64,000 nucleotides of DNA from Actinomyces sp. oral taxon 414 (GCF_001278845.1 NZ_CP012590.1:2108001-2172000), one strand, 5' to 3'; shown: positions 33,535 to 42,737, counted from the stretch's first letter. The notes: a model not told the origin generated them from the letters alone. Numbers and translations are program-made.

Positions 33535-33978
33535 ATGAGCGAGCCCAGCGACATCATCACCCCGACCGAGACCAACTCCGTATGGGCCGAGCGCACCGGC
33601 ACCCGCCGCTATCTCGCGCACAACGCCCGGGGCGCCCAGGTCGCGGTGGGCATGGGCCCGGGCGAGTTCACGCCCGGCGAACTGCTCAAGGTCGCCCTGG
33701 CCACCTGCAATACCCTGTCCGCCGACCACCGCCTGGCCAAGGCCCTGGGCGAGGACTTCGACGCCAACGTCATCTGCGCGACGCTGAAGAACGAGGAGGA
33801 GGAGCGCTACTCCGACTTCGACGTCCAGATCGTCGCCGACCTGACCGCCCTCGACCCCGACCAGCTCGCCGTCCTCACCGAGCGGGTGCGCCGGGCGATC
33901 GACCGGGGCTGCACCGTCGGCCACACCCTGGAGAAGGGCGCGGCCACCCGCCTCCACCTGCTCGACGACGAGGGCTGA
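33535..33978 (+). CDS. OsmC/Ohr family peroxiredoxin
   Basis: 147 residues. The two catalytic thiols are visible: Cys58 in LATCNTLSAD and Cys126 in RGCTVGHTL. OsmC-type proteins are cytosolic dimers that reduce organic hydroperoxides. It is probably the first gene of a run with the EcsC-like gene, thyA and folA (52 bp to the next gene). Confidence 0.88.
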   Translation: MSEPSDIITPTETNSVWAERTGTRRYLAHNARGAQVAVGMGPGEFTPGELLKVALATCNTLSADHRLAKALGEDFDANVICATLKNEEEERYSDFDVQIVADLTALDPDQLAVLTERVRRAIDRGCTVGHTLEKGAATRLHLLDDEG

Positions 33979-34030
33979 ACGGCGCCGCGTACTTCCCCCA
34001 CCCCCACCCAGGCCGGACAAGGAGAGCATT

Positions 34031-34702
34031 ATGGCCACCACCCCCTCCGCCGTCGAACGGGCGCTCGACGCCGCCATCGCCCTGCCCGCTCGCAGAATTC
34101 AGGAGAGCATCGCCCGCATGCGCCGCGAGCGCCCGGACGCCGACACCGCCGAGCTCGTCGAGATGGCGGCTTCGCGCTTCCGCACCGAGGCGGCCCTGAC
34201 CTCGGGTGCCGTCGGGGCCTCCGCGGCCCTCCCGGCCGTGGGCACCGGCACGGCGGCGGCCCTGACGGTCGGGCAGACCGCCGTCTTCCTGGGCAGCGCC
34301 GTCACCTACGTCCTGACCGTCGCCGAGCTGCAGGGGCTGCGGGTCGTGTCCCCCACCAGGCGCAGGGCGCTGGTGCTCTCGGCCCTGCTCGGCAAGGACG
34401 GGTCGGAGGTGGTGCGGGGGAGCCTGGGCCTGTCCGTCCTGTACTGGGCGGCGCAGAGCCTGGCCCAGATGCCCCTGACGACCGTGAAGTCGCTCAATGA
34501 CCGGCTCGCCAAGCGGATGGCCAAGCGCACGGCCGCCAAGGGCGGGGCGCTCGCCCTGGGGCGGCTCGTGCCCTTCGGGATCGGCGCCGCCATCGGCTGG
34601 ACCGGCGGGCGGGCGCTGGCCAACCAGGTGATCGAGGGGGCGAAGGCGGCGCTCGGTCCCGCCCCGGAGCCCGGGGACGAGCCCGGCCTCATCGAGGCAT
34701 GA
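34031..34702 (+). CDS. EcsC-like hypothetical protein
   Basis: 223 residues. It has a basic N-terminal helix ([16 protein letters not shown]), two Ala/Gly-rich hydrophobic stretches ([20 protein letters not shown] and [20 protein letters not shown]) and a helical centre. This matches the general look of EcsC-family proteins, whose function is not known. It may associate with the membrane. Its stop overlaps the thyA ATG (ATGA), so it is translationally coupled to thyA. Confidence 0.65.
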   Translation: MATTPSAVERALDAAIALPARRIQESIARMRRERPDADTAELVEMAASRFRTEAALTSGAVGASAALPAVGTGTAAALTVGQTAVFLGSAVTYVLTVAELQGLRVVSPTRRRALVLSALLGKDGSEVVRGSLGLSVLYWAAQSLAQMPLTTVKSLNDRLAKRMAKRTAAKGGALALGRLVPFGIGAAIGWTGGRALANQVIEGAKAALGPAPEPGDEPGLIEA

Positions 34703-35613
34703 GCGCCCCCGGCTCCCCGTCCGACCCCGCCCCCGCGCCCGTCTATCCGCACCTGGCGGCCCTGGGCCTGACGCCGCCCACGGGGGTTGACGTCGCCTAT
34801 GAGGAACTGCTCGCCGAGGTGTTTCGGACCGGCCTGCCCAAGGGCGACCGCACCGGCACCGGCACCCTCTCGCTCTTCGCCCGCCGGCTGCGCTACGACC
34901 TGTCGGCGGGATTCCCGCGCCTGACCACCAAGTTTGTGCCCATGAAGCCCATCAAGGGCGAGCTGCTGTGGTTCCTGCGCGGTGGCGTCAAGGTGAATGC
35001 GAAGGTGAATGCGAATGTGGGCTGGCTCCATGAGCGCGGCATCACCATCTGGGACGAGTGGGCCGACCCCGACGGCTGGCTCGGGCCCGTCTACGGGGTC
35101 CAGTGGCGCAGCTGGCCCGATGACGACGGCGGTGCGATCGACCAGATCGCCGGGCTCATTGACACCCTGCGCCGCGACCCGGACTCGCGGCGCATGGTGG
35201 TGTCGGCCTGGAACGTGGGAGCCCTGGATGAGATGGCCCTGGCGCCCTGCCACGTCCTGTTCCAGTGCTACGCGGCCGGCGGGCGGCTGAGCCTGCAGGT
35301 CTACCAGCGCAGCGCCGACCTGTTCCTGGGCACGCCCTTCAATATCGCCTCCTACGCGCTACTGACCCACATGCTCGCCCAGCAGGCCGGCCTGGAGGCG
35401 GGCGAGTTGATCTGGGTCGGGGGCGACTGCCACATCTACGCCAACCACGTCGGCCAGGTGAGCGAGCAGCTGTCCCGGGTGCCGGCCGCCCATCCCTTCC
35501 CGACCCTGCACCTGAGGCGGGCGGCGTCGATCAACGACTACGACATGGACGACATCGACGCCTCGGCCGGATACGTGCATCACCCCGCCATTAAGGCGCC
35601 GGTGGCAGTATGA
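34699..35613 (+). CDS. thyA: Thymidylate synthase
   Basis: 304 residues; methylates dUMP with methylene-tetrahydrofolate. Seen are [32 protein letters not shown], the catalytic Cys184 in [11 protein letters not shown], the [20 protein letters not shown] block and GDCHIYANH. An unusual insertion of two 12-bp repeats (34990-35013) gives KVNAKVNA where the family normally reads GDTNV/GETNV before the WLHE helix. folA overlaps its stop by ATGA, so the enzyme that produces dihydrofolate and the one that recycles it are coupled. Confidence 0.95.
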   Translation: MSAPGSPSDPAPAPVYPHLAALGLTPPTGVDVAYEELLAEVFRTGLPKGDRTGTGTLSLFARRLRYDLSAGFPRLTTKFVPMKPIKGELLWFLRGGVKVNAKVNANVGWLHERGITIWDEWADPDGWLGPVYGVQWRSWPDDDGGAIDQIAGLIDTLRRDPDSRRMVVSAWNVGALDEMALAPCHVLFQCYAAGGRLSLQVYQRSADLFLGTPFNIASYALLTHMLAQQAGLEAGELIWVGGDCHIYANHVGQVSEQLSRVPAAHPFPTLHLRRAASINDYDMDDIDASAGYVHHPAIKAPVAV

Positions 35614-36320
35614 GCGCGGGTGCGGGATCGGACCCGGATGACGCAGGTGGCGGTGTGAGCGGCACCCCGGGCGGCGATTCGGCCGGCCCCGCCACCAGCG
35701 ATCCGACCGGCCCCGCCACGGACTCGCGCGCCCCGGGGCCGGGAGCGCGGCTGGGCATGATCTGGGCGCGCGATCACACGGGCCTGCTCGGCGCCGGCGG
35801 CGCCATGCTGTGGCGGGTGCCCGCGGACTTCCGCCACTTCAAGGCCACGACCCTGGGCGGGGCGCTCATTATGGGGCGCGTGACCTGGGAGTCGATCGGC
35901 TCGGCCCTGCCCGGCAGGCGCTCGATCGTGCTCACCCGCAACCGCACCTGGGGCGCGCCGGGGGCGATCGCCGTCGGGGGCCTGGAGGAGGCACTGCGCC
36001 GCGGACGCGAGGCGCTGGACGCCCTGGGCCCCGACCCGCGCGAGGTGGCCCGCCGGGGCCTGCCGCGAATGTGGGTCATCGGGGGCGCCGACGTCTACGG
36101 CCAGGTCCTGGACGAGGACCTGGCCGAGTGGGCCGTGGTGTCCACCCTGGCGCTGGACGCCTCCGACCGGGTCGTCGAGCGGGCGGTGCGCGCCCCCGAG
36201 CTCGACGAGGCCCGGTGGCGGCAGGTCCCGACCGCCAGCGACGCCCTCGGCCGGTGGCGCCCCGTCTCCGGCGACGCCGCCTGGCGCGTCGACCACTGGG
36301 CCCGCCGGGACCGCCCGTGA
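35610..36320 (+). CDS. folA: Dihydrofolate reductase
   Basis: 236 residues. The catalytic domain begins near residue 48: [59 protein letters not shown] and [12 protein letters not shown], all typical DHFR blocks. In front is a ~45-residue Gly/Pro/Ala/Thr-rich extension with no fold, which is unusual; a shorter start inside the domain is possible, but the ATG overlapping the thyA stop is the coupled one. It reduces dihydrofolate for thymidylate and purine synthesis. Confidence 0.93.
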   Translation: MSAGAGSDPDDAGGGVSGTPGGDSAGPATSDPTGPATDSRAPGPGARLGMIWARDHTGLLGAGGAMLWRVPADFRHFKATTLGGALIMGRVTWESIGSALPGRRSIVLTRNRTWGAPGAIAVGGLEEALRRGREALDALGPDPREVARRGLPRMWVIGGADVYGQVLDEDLAEWAVVSTLALDASDRVVERAVRAPELDEARWRQVPTASDALGRWRPVSGDAAWRVDHWARRDRP

Positions 36321-36520
36321 CCCCCGGCGCCGCGGTCCGGGCAGACTCCGGTTCGGGCCGAACCGACGCCCGGATCGGTCCGAACGGCTGTCGCCGGATC
36401 GGCCCGAACGCTCTTCCCGCCGCCATCATCACCCGACCGGAAGAACCCCACGCCAAGAGACTTGACCGAGACTTGCCCCCGGGGAGAGTTGATTCGGTGA
36501 TGTCACCTCAGCTCACATTG

Positions 36521-36577
36521 TGCGAGCTGAGCTCGCACGAATCGAGCTCAGCTGGATTTTGTCGAGCTGAGCTCGCA
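36521..36577. repeat. Clustered GAGCTGAGCTCG-type palindromes
   Basis: TGCGAGCTGAGCTCGCA (36521-36537), an inverted partial copy (36543-36553) and TCGAGCTGAGCTCGCA (36562-36577). The repeated, nearly symmetric unit could be a protein-binding cluster or a small foldback repeat. Confidence 0.6.
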
Positions 36578-36690
36578 TCGTGCGATCCGGACCGGCATCA
36601 CCCTCGATCTCTGACCAGATCTACGAAGGTTATTCTGGGGGTGTCTGTGTGGTGCTGGTGGGGCTCCTGTGGCGACCCGGGGCGAGGGCG

Positions 36691-36810
36691 TGTCCAAATC
36701 TGCCACAAAGGCGCTCCGGGCCGAGATCGGCCGCGAAGAAAAGCCCGGAATATCAACGTTTCTTCTCGCGCGCCCCGGCTCGATCCGGGCCTTTGTGGCA
36801 GATTTGGACA
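36691..36810. repeat. Long foldback element with 21-bp perfect ends
   Basis: The 21-bp sequence at 36691-36711 is exactly inverted at 36790-36810. Further inward, CCGGGCCGAGATCGG and CGCGAAGAAA face complementary stretches, so the whole 120 bp can fold into a long imperfect hairpin. It resembles a MITE or REP-like unit. Confidence 0.7.
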
Positions 36811-37008
36811 ATCCGCCGCCGCGGACCGGCCGGGCGGGGCGGTCGCGGGCCGGGCGGCGGGCCCGACGCCCGAGCGAACGACCCCGCCGACCTCTCCGGG
36901 CCTGCGGGAGTGCCGGTCCGAGGCAGGATCCCGGCGTAGGACCCCGTCACCCAGCCCGGTCCCAGGGGGTCTCGCCCATCCCCGGGCCCCGCCGGGACGC
37001 CCCGACCC

Positions 37009-37087
37009 TTCCGCGAACGCGTAGGTTTCTAGTCGAACGCGCACCTCCCATCTGCGCGTTCGACTAGAAACCTACGCGTTCGCGGAA
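37009..37087. repeat. Perfect 35-bp inverted repeat
   Basis: Positions 37009-37043 and 37053-37087 are exactly complementary, with a 9-nt loop. The arm contains GTAGGTTTCTAGTCGAAC, less GC-rich than its surroundings. There is no T-tract, and it is far from any gene end, so it is not an obvious terminator. Confidence 0.8.
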
Positions 37088-37197
37088 GAACGGATCGCGG
37101 AGAACAACGGGCCGGGGCCGGCGAACCGCCCGCAGCACGCGCACTCCCCGCCGACCCCGGCCCGGAGCATCCCCAGTGATCCGACGAGAAGAGCCCA

Positions 37198-37292
37198 CCG
37201 TCTACTACGCCTCTTCCCGTCTACTACGCCCCTTCACCCTCTACTGTACGAGAAGAAGGAGCGTAGCAGAGGGAAAAGGTCGTAGTAGACGG
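37198..37292. repeat. Direct and inverted CCGTCTACTACGCC repeats
   Basis: The unit occurs at 37198-37211 and 37217-37230, a degenerate copy follows at about 37237, and the inverted copy CGTAGTAGACGG is at 37281-37292. The region can fold into alternative hairpins. Confidence 0.55.
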
Positions 37293-37415
37293 CCCGAAGC
37301 CGCCCCGTCCCGTTCCCGGCCGGGAGGCCCGGGAGCACCAAAACCGGCCTCGGCGGCGCGCCGGGACGCCCCACCGGCGCGCCGGACGAACCCGCAGCCG
37401 CAGGAGCGCGGCGGC

Positions 37416-38492
37416 TCAGGCCAGCAGCCCCTGCGCGGTCAGCCAGTCCTTGGCGATCGTGGCGGAGTCGAGCTGCTCGCCGGTGGAACGCTTGTTGAGC
37501 GCGCGCAGCGCGTCGGCCGTGAGCGCGGCCTGGACCGCGTTGATGGCCTGGACGGCCTTCGCGTCGAGGTTCCGCGTCACCAGCGGGACGACGTTCTGCG
37601 GCAGGACAAGGTTCTGGGGGTCCTGGAGGACGACCAGGCCGTTGTCGTCGATGGCGGGGCTGGAAGTGTAGATGTCGGCGACGTCGACCTGCCCGTCGGT
37701 CAGGGCCTTGACGGTCAGCGGGCCGCCGGAGTCCTCCACCGGGGTGACCTCGGCGTCGACCCCGTAGACCCGCTTGAGGCCCTCGGGCCCGTAGGGGCGG
37801 GTGGCGAACTCGGAGTTCGCGGCCACCTTCACGGTCCGCCCCAGTCCGGCCAGGTCGGCGATCGAGGTCAGCCCGTTCTTCTGGGCGCTGTCGCCGGTGA
37901 CGGCGTAGGAGTCCTGGTCCGTGGCCGCGGCGGCGTCCAGCACCGTCAGCCCCGTGGGCAGGGCCGAGGCCAGGGCCTTGAGAATGGAGTCGGTGTCGGT
38001 TGCGTCGGTGTCCTTGGCGTAGTACTGGAGGAGGTTGCCGCCGTACTCGGGCAGGACGGAGATCGCCCCGGACTCGAGCTCGGGCAGGTAGATCTCGCGC
38101 TGGCCGATCTGGTACTGGCGGGTCACGGTCAGGCCCGCGTGCTCGATCGCCTGGGCGTAGAGCTCGGCGATGATCTCGTTGGAGTAGTACTGCTGGCTGC
38201 CGACGACGATCGCACCGGACCCGCCCGCGGCCGAGGCTCCGTCCCGCGCCAGCGGGTCGCTCCCGCCGCCGCAGGCGGCCAGCGCCGAGGCCAGGGCCAG
38301 GGCGCCCGCCCCGCCCAGGAGGGCGCGCCGGGATAGGGGACGCGAGGACGAGGCGCGCCGGGACAGTGGGCACCGGGACGAGGCGCGCAGAGCCGGGTGT
38401 GCGGACGGCGGGCGCCGGAACGGGCGGGGTCCGGGGGCGCTGGGTCCGGGCGGGTCGGGGAAGCGTAGGTCGAAGGTGTCGCGGGGGGTCAT
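37416..38492 (-). CDS. Glycine betaine/choline-type substrate-binding lipoprotein
   Basis: 358 residues. After a long basic leader comes a twin-arginine-like segment (SRRALLGGAGALALASALAA) and a lipobox with Cys74, so it should be exported and lipid-anchored. The mature part has GAIVVGSQQYYSNEIIAELY, YQIGQREIYLPELESGAISV and the VLPEYGGNLLQYY motif of the OpuAC/OsmX quaternary-amine family. The leader carries a duplicated LSRRA segment. The ATG overlaps the permease stop (ATGA). It is the last gene of a four-gene operon. Confidence 0.9.
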   Translation of the reverse strand: MTPRDTFDLRFPDPPGPSAPGPRPFRRPPSAHPALRASSRCPLSRRASSSRPLSRRALLGGAGALALASALAACGGGSDPLARDGASAAGGSGAIVVGSQQYYSNEIIAELYAQAIEHAGLTVTRQYQIGQREIYLPELESGAISVLPEYGGNLLQYYAKDTDATDTDSILKALASALPTGLTVLDAAAATDQDSYAVTGDSAQKNGLTSIADLAGLGRTVKVAANSEFATRPYGPEGLKRVYGVDAEVTPVEDSGGPLTVKALTDGQVDVADIYTSSPAIDDNGLVVLQDPQNLVLPQNVVPLVTRNLDAKAVQAINAVQAALTADALRALNKRSTGEQLDSATIAKDWLTAQGLLA

Positions 38493-39166
38493 CGGGTTTC
38501 CTTTCGGTGGCGCGAGCCGGCGGGGGTCACGGCCCGCTGGACGAGGATGAAGAGGAGCTCGGAGATGAGGGCCAGGCCTATGACCAGCAGCGCGGAGGCG
38601 AGCATCATGGCGTAGTCCTGCGTTTTGAGCCCGAGGAACATCAGGCGCCCCAGCCCTCCGGCGCCCGTGTAGGCGGCCAGGGCCGCCGTGGCGATTACCT
38701 GGAGGCTCGCCGAGCGCAGCCCCCCGACCAGCAGCGGCGCCCCCAGGGGGATTTCGACGCGGGTTAGGACCTGGAGCCCGCTCATGCCGCAGGCTCGGGC
38801 ACCGTCGACGGCGACGGCGTCGGCCGCCTCGACGCCGGTGTAGGCGCCGGCCAGGACACTGGGCAGGGCCAGAACGACGAAGGCGAGCATGGGCGCGGCC
38901 AGGCCAATGCCGAGCCACAGCCCGAACAGGGTGAGCAGCCCCAGGGTGGGCAGGGAGCGGGCCGCCCCCAGGAGCGCGGCCACCCGGTCGCGCCCCCGCC
39001 CGCTGTGGGCCACCCACCACCCCAGCGGCAGCCCGACGACGCAGGCCAGGGCCACCGCGGCCAGAGAGTAGATCGCGTGCTGGGCCGCCAGGCGGCCGAT
39101 GCCCAGCGGGCCGGTCCAGTGCGCCGCGTCCCGGATGTAGGCCAGGGCGGCCAGGAGGTGGGTCAT
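38489..39166 (-). CDS. Betaine/choline-type ABC transporter permease (second)
   Basis: 225 residues with five to six hydrophobic segments. The binding-protein-dependent permease signature is seen around GARACGMSGLQVLTRVEIPL (EAA loop) followed by LGAPLLVGGLRSASLQV, as in OpuCB/ProW-type proteins. It pairs with the other permease to form the membrane channel. Both ends overlap their neighbours by ATGA. Confidence 0.9.
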   Translation of the reverse strand: MTHLLAALAYIRDAAHWTGPLGIGRLAAQHAIYSLAAVALACVVGLPLGWWVAHSGRGRDRVAALLGAARSLPTLGLLTLFGLWLGIGLAAPMLAFVVLALPSVLAGAYTGVEAADAVAVDGARACGMSGLQVLTRVEIPLGAPLLVGGLRSASLQVIATAALAAYTGAGGLGRLMFLGLKTQDYAMMLASALLVIGLALISELLFILVQRAVTPAGSRHRKETR

Positions 39167-39861
39167 GGCGCCCCCTCCCCCGACGTCGGCCCGGTTCGCC
39201 GCGCCGCGCCGGCCGCCTCCGGCGCGGCCGTCCGGCGCGTCCAGGGCATGACCAGGCGCCCGCCGACCAGCACCAGGGCGTCCAGGGCCAGCGCCAGGGC
39301 CACCGTGAGCACGATCCCGGTGAGGACCTCGACGCCCAGGTTGCGCTGGAGCCCGTCGGTGAACAGGAAGCCGAGGCTGCGCACCCCCAGGACCGCCCCC
39401 ACCGTGGTCAGGGACACCGTGGAGACCGCCGCGACCCGCAGGCCCGCCAGTATGGCCGGCCCCGCCAGCGGCAGCTCGACGGCCAGGAAGCGGCGGGCCC
39501 GCCCCATGCCCATGGCGGCGGCCGCGTCCACGGCGTCGGCGTCGACGCTGTCGAGGGCGTCGACGCAGGCGGGCACGAGCAGCGCCAGGCCGTAGAGGGT
39601 CAGGGCCACGACGACGTTGACGGGGTCGTAGATCCTGGTGCCCAGGACGGCGGGCAGCACCACGAACAGGGCGAGGGAGGGGAGGGCGTACAGCAGGGAG
39701 GCGCCGGTCACCAGCGGGCCGCGCGCCCACCTCGCCCGCTGGGCCAGGCGCGCCAGGGGGATGGCCAGCACCAGGGCGGCGGCGATGGCCGGGACCGCCT
39801 GGGCCAGGTGCGCCAGGAGGTAGCCGCCGATGAGCGGCAGGTTGGCGGCGACCCAGCTCAT
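39163..39861 (-). CDS. Betaine/choline-type ABC transporter permease (first)
   Basis: 232 residues, about six membrane segments. The EAA loop reads DAAAAMGMGRARRFLAVELP followed by LAGPAILAGLRVAAVSTVSL; RIYDPVNVVVALTLYGLALL resembles the GIGxxPAxxAL region of OpuC permeases. The C-terminal ~25 residues are Ala/Gly/Pro-rich and probably disordered. It is coupled on both sides by ATGA overlaps. Confidence 0.9.
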   Translation of the reverse strand: MSWVAANLPLIGGYLLAHLAQAVPAIAAALVLAIPLARLAQRARWARGPLVTGASLLYALPSLALFVVLPAVLGTRIYDPVNVVVALTLYGLALLVPACVDALDSVDADAVDAAAAMGMGRARRFLAVELPLAGPAILAGLRVAAVSTVSLTTVGAVLGVRSLGFLFTDGLQRNLGVEVLTGIVLTVALALALDALVLVGGRLVMPWTRRTAAPEAAGAARRTGPTSGEGAP

Positions 39862-40760
39862 GGGCGCCCTCCCGGCTCCGCGGCCAGGCGCCCCAGGGCC
39901 CGCCCGACGCCGTCGAGCACGACCCGCCGGCCCGCCACCTCCGCCAGGCGCAGGGCGCGGTCGGCGTCGTCGAGTCCGAGGAAGCGCACGACGAAGTCGT
40001 CGGCGGGATCGGCCAGCAGCTGCGCCCCGCTGCCCCGCTGGGCGATGCGGGCCCCGTCGCGCAGAAGGATGATCTCGTCGCCCAGCGCCAGGGCCTCGTC
40101 GACGTCGTGGGTGACGAACAGGATCGTCTTGGCCAGTTCGGCCTGGATGCGGATGAGCTCGCGCTGGAGCTCGCGGCGCACGAGGGGGTCGACGGCGCCG
40201 AAGGGCTCGTCCATGAGCAGCAGGCCCGGGTCGGCGGCCAGGGCCCGGGCCACGCCGACCCGCTGGGCCTGCCCGCCGGAGAGCTGGCGGGGGTAGCGGC
40301 GGGCCAGGTCGGGGTCCAGGCCCAGCAGGTCCATCAGCTCCCGGGCCCGCCGGGCGGCGCCGGACCTGTCGGCGCCGGTCAGGCGCGGGACCAGGGTGAT
40401 GTTGTCGATCACCCGCCGGTGCGGCAGCAGCCCGGCGTTCTGCATGACGTAGCCGATGGAGCGGCGCAGCCCGACCGGGTCGCGCGACAGCACGTCCTGG
40501 CCGTCGAGCAGGATGCGTCCGCCGTTGGGCTCGACCATGCGGTTGACCATGCGCAGCAGGGTCGTCTTGCCGCAGCCCGACGATCCCAGCAGGACGGTGG
40601 TCGACCCCGAGGGCACGGTCGCGCTGAAGGAGTCGACGGCGGGCCGGTCCGGGCGCGGCGCCCCCGGCGGGGGCGGATAGCGCTTGGTGACGGCGTCGAA
40701 CTCGATGACGGGGGCGCGGTGGGCGGCGACTGCCGTGGCGGCGGTCGGCTCATTGGTCAC
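39858..40760 (-). CDS. Betaine/choline-type ABC transporter ATP-binding protein
   Basis: 300 residues. Walker A is GSSGCGKTT, the Q-loop lies in YVMQNAGLLPHR, the signature is LSGGQAQRVGVARAL, Walker B is LLLMDEPFGAVDP and the switch is FVTHDVDEA. The VMQNxGLLPHxxVxDNI wording is typical of the ProV/OpuCA group. No CBS domains follow; there is only a ~45-residue tail. It is the first gene of the operon, divergent from padR; the 75-bp gap between them probably holds both promoters. Confidence 0.92.
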   Translation of the reverse strand: MTNEPTAATAVAAHRAPVIEFDAVTKRYPPPPGAPRPDRPAVDSFSATVPSGSTTVLLGSSGCGKTTLLRMVNRMVEPNGGRILLDGQDVLSRDPVGLRRSIGYVMQNAGLLPHRRVIDNITLVPRLTGADRSGAARRARELMDLLGLDPDLARRYPRQLSGGQAQRVGVARALAADPGLLLMDEPFGAVDPLVRRELQRELIRIQAELAKTILFVTHDVDEALALGDEIILLRDGARIAQRGSGAQLLADPADDFVVRFLGLDDADRALRLAEVAGRRVVLDGVGRALGRLAAEPGGRP

Positions 40761-40834
40761 AATGGCGTCCTTCCAGCGCCGCGATCGGGCGGCGCCCGCC
40801 CACCGTATCAGCGGACCCCCGCTATGTCTATTCG

Positions 40835-41545
40835 ATGTATGCTGTGTCGGTGCTCGACCGCAAGATCCTCGGCTTCCTCGACGACGGCCCGCTCCACGGC
40901 TACGAGCTGCGGCGGCGGATCACCGAACTCGACGGCCCCGGCGCCCGCCTGTCCGAGGGCGCCCTCTACCCCGCCCTGGCCCGCCTGGAAAGGGCCGGCC
41001 TGATCACCCGCACCGCGCGCACCGGCACGGGCGGACGCACCCGCCGGACCCTGACCATCACCAACGCCGGCCGCGAGCGCCTCCACGAACTCCTGCGCTC
41101 GCCCGCCCGGGAGGAGATGGAGGCCATGCCGTCCTTCCTCGGCGTCCTGGCCTTCCTGTCCCACCTGCCCGACGCCGCCGAGCGCCGCGCCGTCCTGCAC
41201 CGCCGCCTTCAGATCCTCCAAGACGGGCCGCCCTCCTTCTTCTACGACGAGGACGGCCGCCCCCGGCGGGCCGCCGTCGAACCCGACCCCTACCGGCGCG
41301 GCATGACCCTCATCGCCGCCGCGGCCAGGCGCGAGGAGATCGCCTGGCTGCGCCGGATGCTGTCCGACGGCGGGGCCGCGGACGCCGCCGACGCCGCCGA
41401 CGCCGCGGACGCCGCGGACGCCGCCGACGCCGCGGACGCCGCGGACGCCGCCGAGGAGGGCGGCCGCACCGAGGAGGGCGCCGACACCGCCGTCGACGAC
41501 CATACGACCGCCGCCACCGACATCTGCGAACAGGACCGACCATGA
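40835..41545 (+). CDS. PadR-family transcriptional regulator with Asp-Ala repeat tract
   Basis: 236 residues. The winged helix shows LDRKILGFLDDGPLHGYELR, SEGALYPALARLERAGLI and GGRTRRTLTITNAGRERL. The C-terminal dimerisation helices follow (FLSHLPDAAERRAVLHRRLQ). Near the end, eight tandem 9-bp units GACGCCG(C/)C (41381-41452) encode eight Asp-Ala-Ala repeats, an expandable tract. The region before the start, ATGTCTATTCGATGTATG, could be an operator. It partly overlaps the following remnant by ATGA. PadR proteins usually control an adjacent transporter or detoxifying enzyme. Confidence 0.88.
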   Translation: MYAVSVLDRKILGFLDDGPLHGYELRRRITELDGPGARLSEGALYPALARLERAGLITRTARTGTGGRTRRTLTITNAGRERLHELLRSPAREEMEAMPSFLGVLAFLSHLPDAAERRAVLHRRLQILQDGPPSFFYDEDGRPRRAAVEPDPYRRGMTLIAAAARREEIAWLRRMLSDGGAADAADAADAADAADAADAADAADAAEEGGRTEEGADTAVDDHTTAATDICEQDRP

Positions 41546-41748
41546 CCGACCCGACCCCCGCCACCATGCGCGCCGCCGTGCTCAGCGCACCGGGCCTGGG
41601 GAACCAGCGGGTGCTGGACCGGATCGCGGCCGGCGCCCTGGAGCTGCTGCCGGTGCACACCTATTCGCTGGAGGATATCGCGGTGGCGCATCGCGACATG
41701 GCCCGCGGCGCCCGCCGGGGCAAGCTGGTGGGCCTGCCCTGGGACTGA
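41542..41748 (+). pseudogene. Internally deleted zinc-type oxidoreductase (MDR family)
   Basis: 68 residues remain. The first ~20 (MTDPTPATMRAAVLSAPGLG) look like the start of a quinone oxidoreductase/zinc alcohol dehydrogenase. The rest (LDRIAAGALELLPVHTYSLE, then DIAVAHRDMARGARRGKLVG) is the extreme C-terminus of the same family. The whole GroES-like and Rossmann core, about 250 residues, is absent. It is still coupled to padR by an ATGA overlap, so the original pair was probably PadR plus an NADPH:quinone reductase. Confidence 0.72.
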
Positions 41749-41824
41749 GGTCCGGGCGCCCGGCGCCGTCCGGCGCATTCGGACGGGGAATCAGGACGCT
41801 GGGCGCACCCGGGCGCCGTCGGGC

Positions 41825-42613
41825 TCACACGACGGGGTCCGGCGCGTCGGCCGCGAGCGCGTCGACCATGGCCGCGGCGACCATGTCCGCGGCCATCTCG
41901 TAGCCGGCGGCGGAGGGGTGGAAGCCGTCGGCGGCCCAGAAGCCCTCATTGAGGTCGCAGTGGGCGACGTCGACGAAGGGGATGCCGCGGCGCGCGCAGA
42001 TGGCGGCGGAGGCCTCGGTCTGGGTGTCGGTCCACTCGCGCAGGACCGAGCGCAGGGTCGCCATGAGCGCGGGGCTGCGGTAGAGCTGGCCGGCGCTGCA
42101 GGCCACGACGTGGCGGCCGCGGCGCACTGCGCCGTCCAGGACCGCGTCCAGGTCCTCGGTCCACTCCTCCAGGCTGCGGCGGGCCATGAGGTCGTTGGAG
42201 CCGGCGCATACGAAGAGCAGGTCGGCGCCGTCGACCTGGGGCAGGAAACGGTAGCGCACGCGGCGCATGGTGGCCCCGAGCCTGGCGTGGGTGGCCCATT
42301 CGACGTCGCGCCCGGTGCGGGCCGCGACCTTGCGGGCCACGCGGGGCACGAGGGCCTGGTCCTGGGCGTCGACCCCCGAGCCGGCCACGAGGGAGTCGCC
42401 GACGGCGGCCAGGCGCAGGGGTTCTCCGGCCCCGCGCTCGCGGCCGGCCCCGGCGGGCGAGGCCGTCCCGTCGGGTGCCACGACGCCGCGGCGCTCGCCG
42501 GGCGGTTCGGGGGCCAGGCGCACGGTGCGCCGGGCGATGAGGGCCTGGGCAAGGGCGACGGGGCGGCGCAGGCGCCGTCGGATGCCGGCGGGGGGACCAT
42601 CAGGGGTGTTCAC
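41825..42613 (-). CDS. SGNH/GDSL hydrolase family protein
   Basis: 262 residues. Block I is RLAAVGDSLVAGSGV (nucleophile Ser), block III is FVCAGSNDLMAR (Asn in the oxyanion hole) and block V is DGFHPSAAGY (Asp and His). Members are esterases or lipases; the N-terminal ~70 residues are basic and low-complexity, with no clear signal peptide, so a cytosolic esterase is likely. The substrate is unknown. It is monocistronic by spacing. Confidence 0.88.
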   Translation of the reverse strand: MNTPDGPPAGIRRRLRRPVALAQALIARRTVRLAPEPPGERRGVVAPDGTASPAGAGRERGAGEPLRLAAVGDSLVAGSGVDAQDQALVPRVARKVAARTGRDVEWATHARLGATMRRVRYRFLPQVDGADLLFVCAGSNDLMARRSLEEWTEDLDAVLDGAVRRGRHVVACSAGQLYRSPALMATLRSVLREWTDTQTEASAAICARRGIPFVDVAHCDLNEGFWAADGFHPSAAGYEMAADMVAAAMVDALAADAPDPVV

Positions 42614-42737
42614 GAGCGGCGATTTTAGACCGACCGGTCGGCGCCGGCACCCGGGTGCGCGTCACATCGCGCGGTCGGGCCGGACGGGCCGCGCCGTCGA
42701 GCGCGCCGGGCCCGACCGACCGGCGGGCGGCGGCGGT

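Larger units (their letters stand above)
36321..37415. other. Gene-free 1.1-kb region rich in inverted repeats
   Basis: No frame here has coding character on either strand. It holds four separate palindromic structures, listed individually. It separates the thyA-folA operon from the convergent betaine/choline-type transporter operon. Confidence 0.7.
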
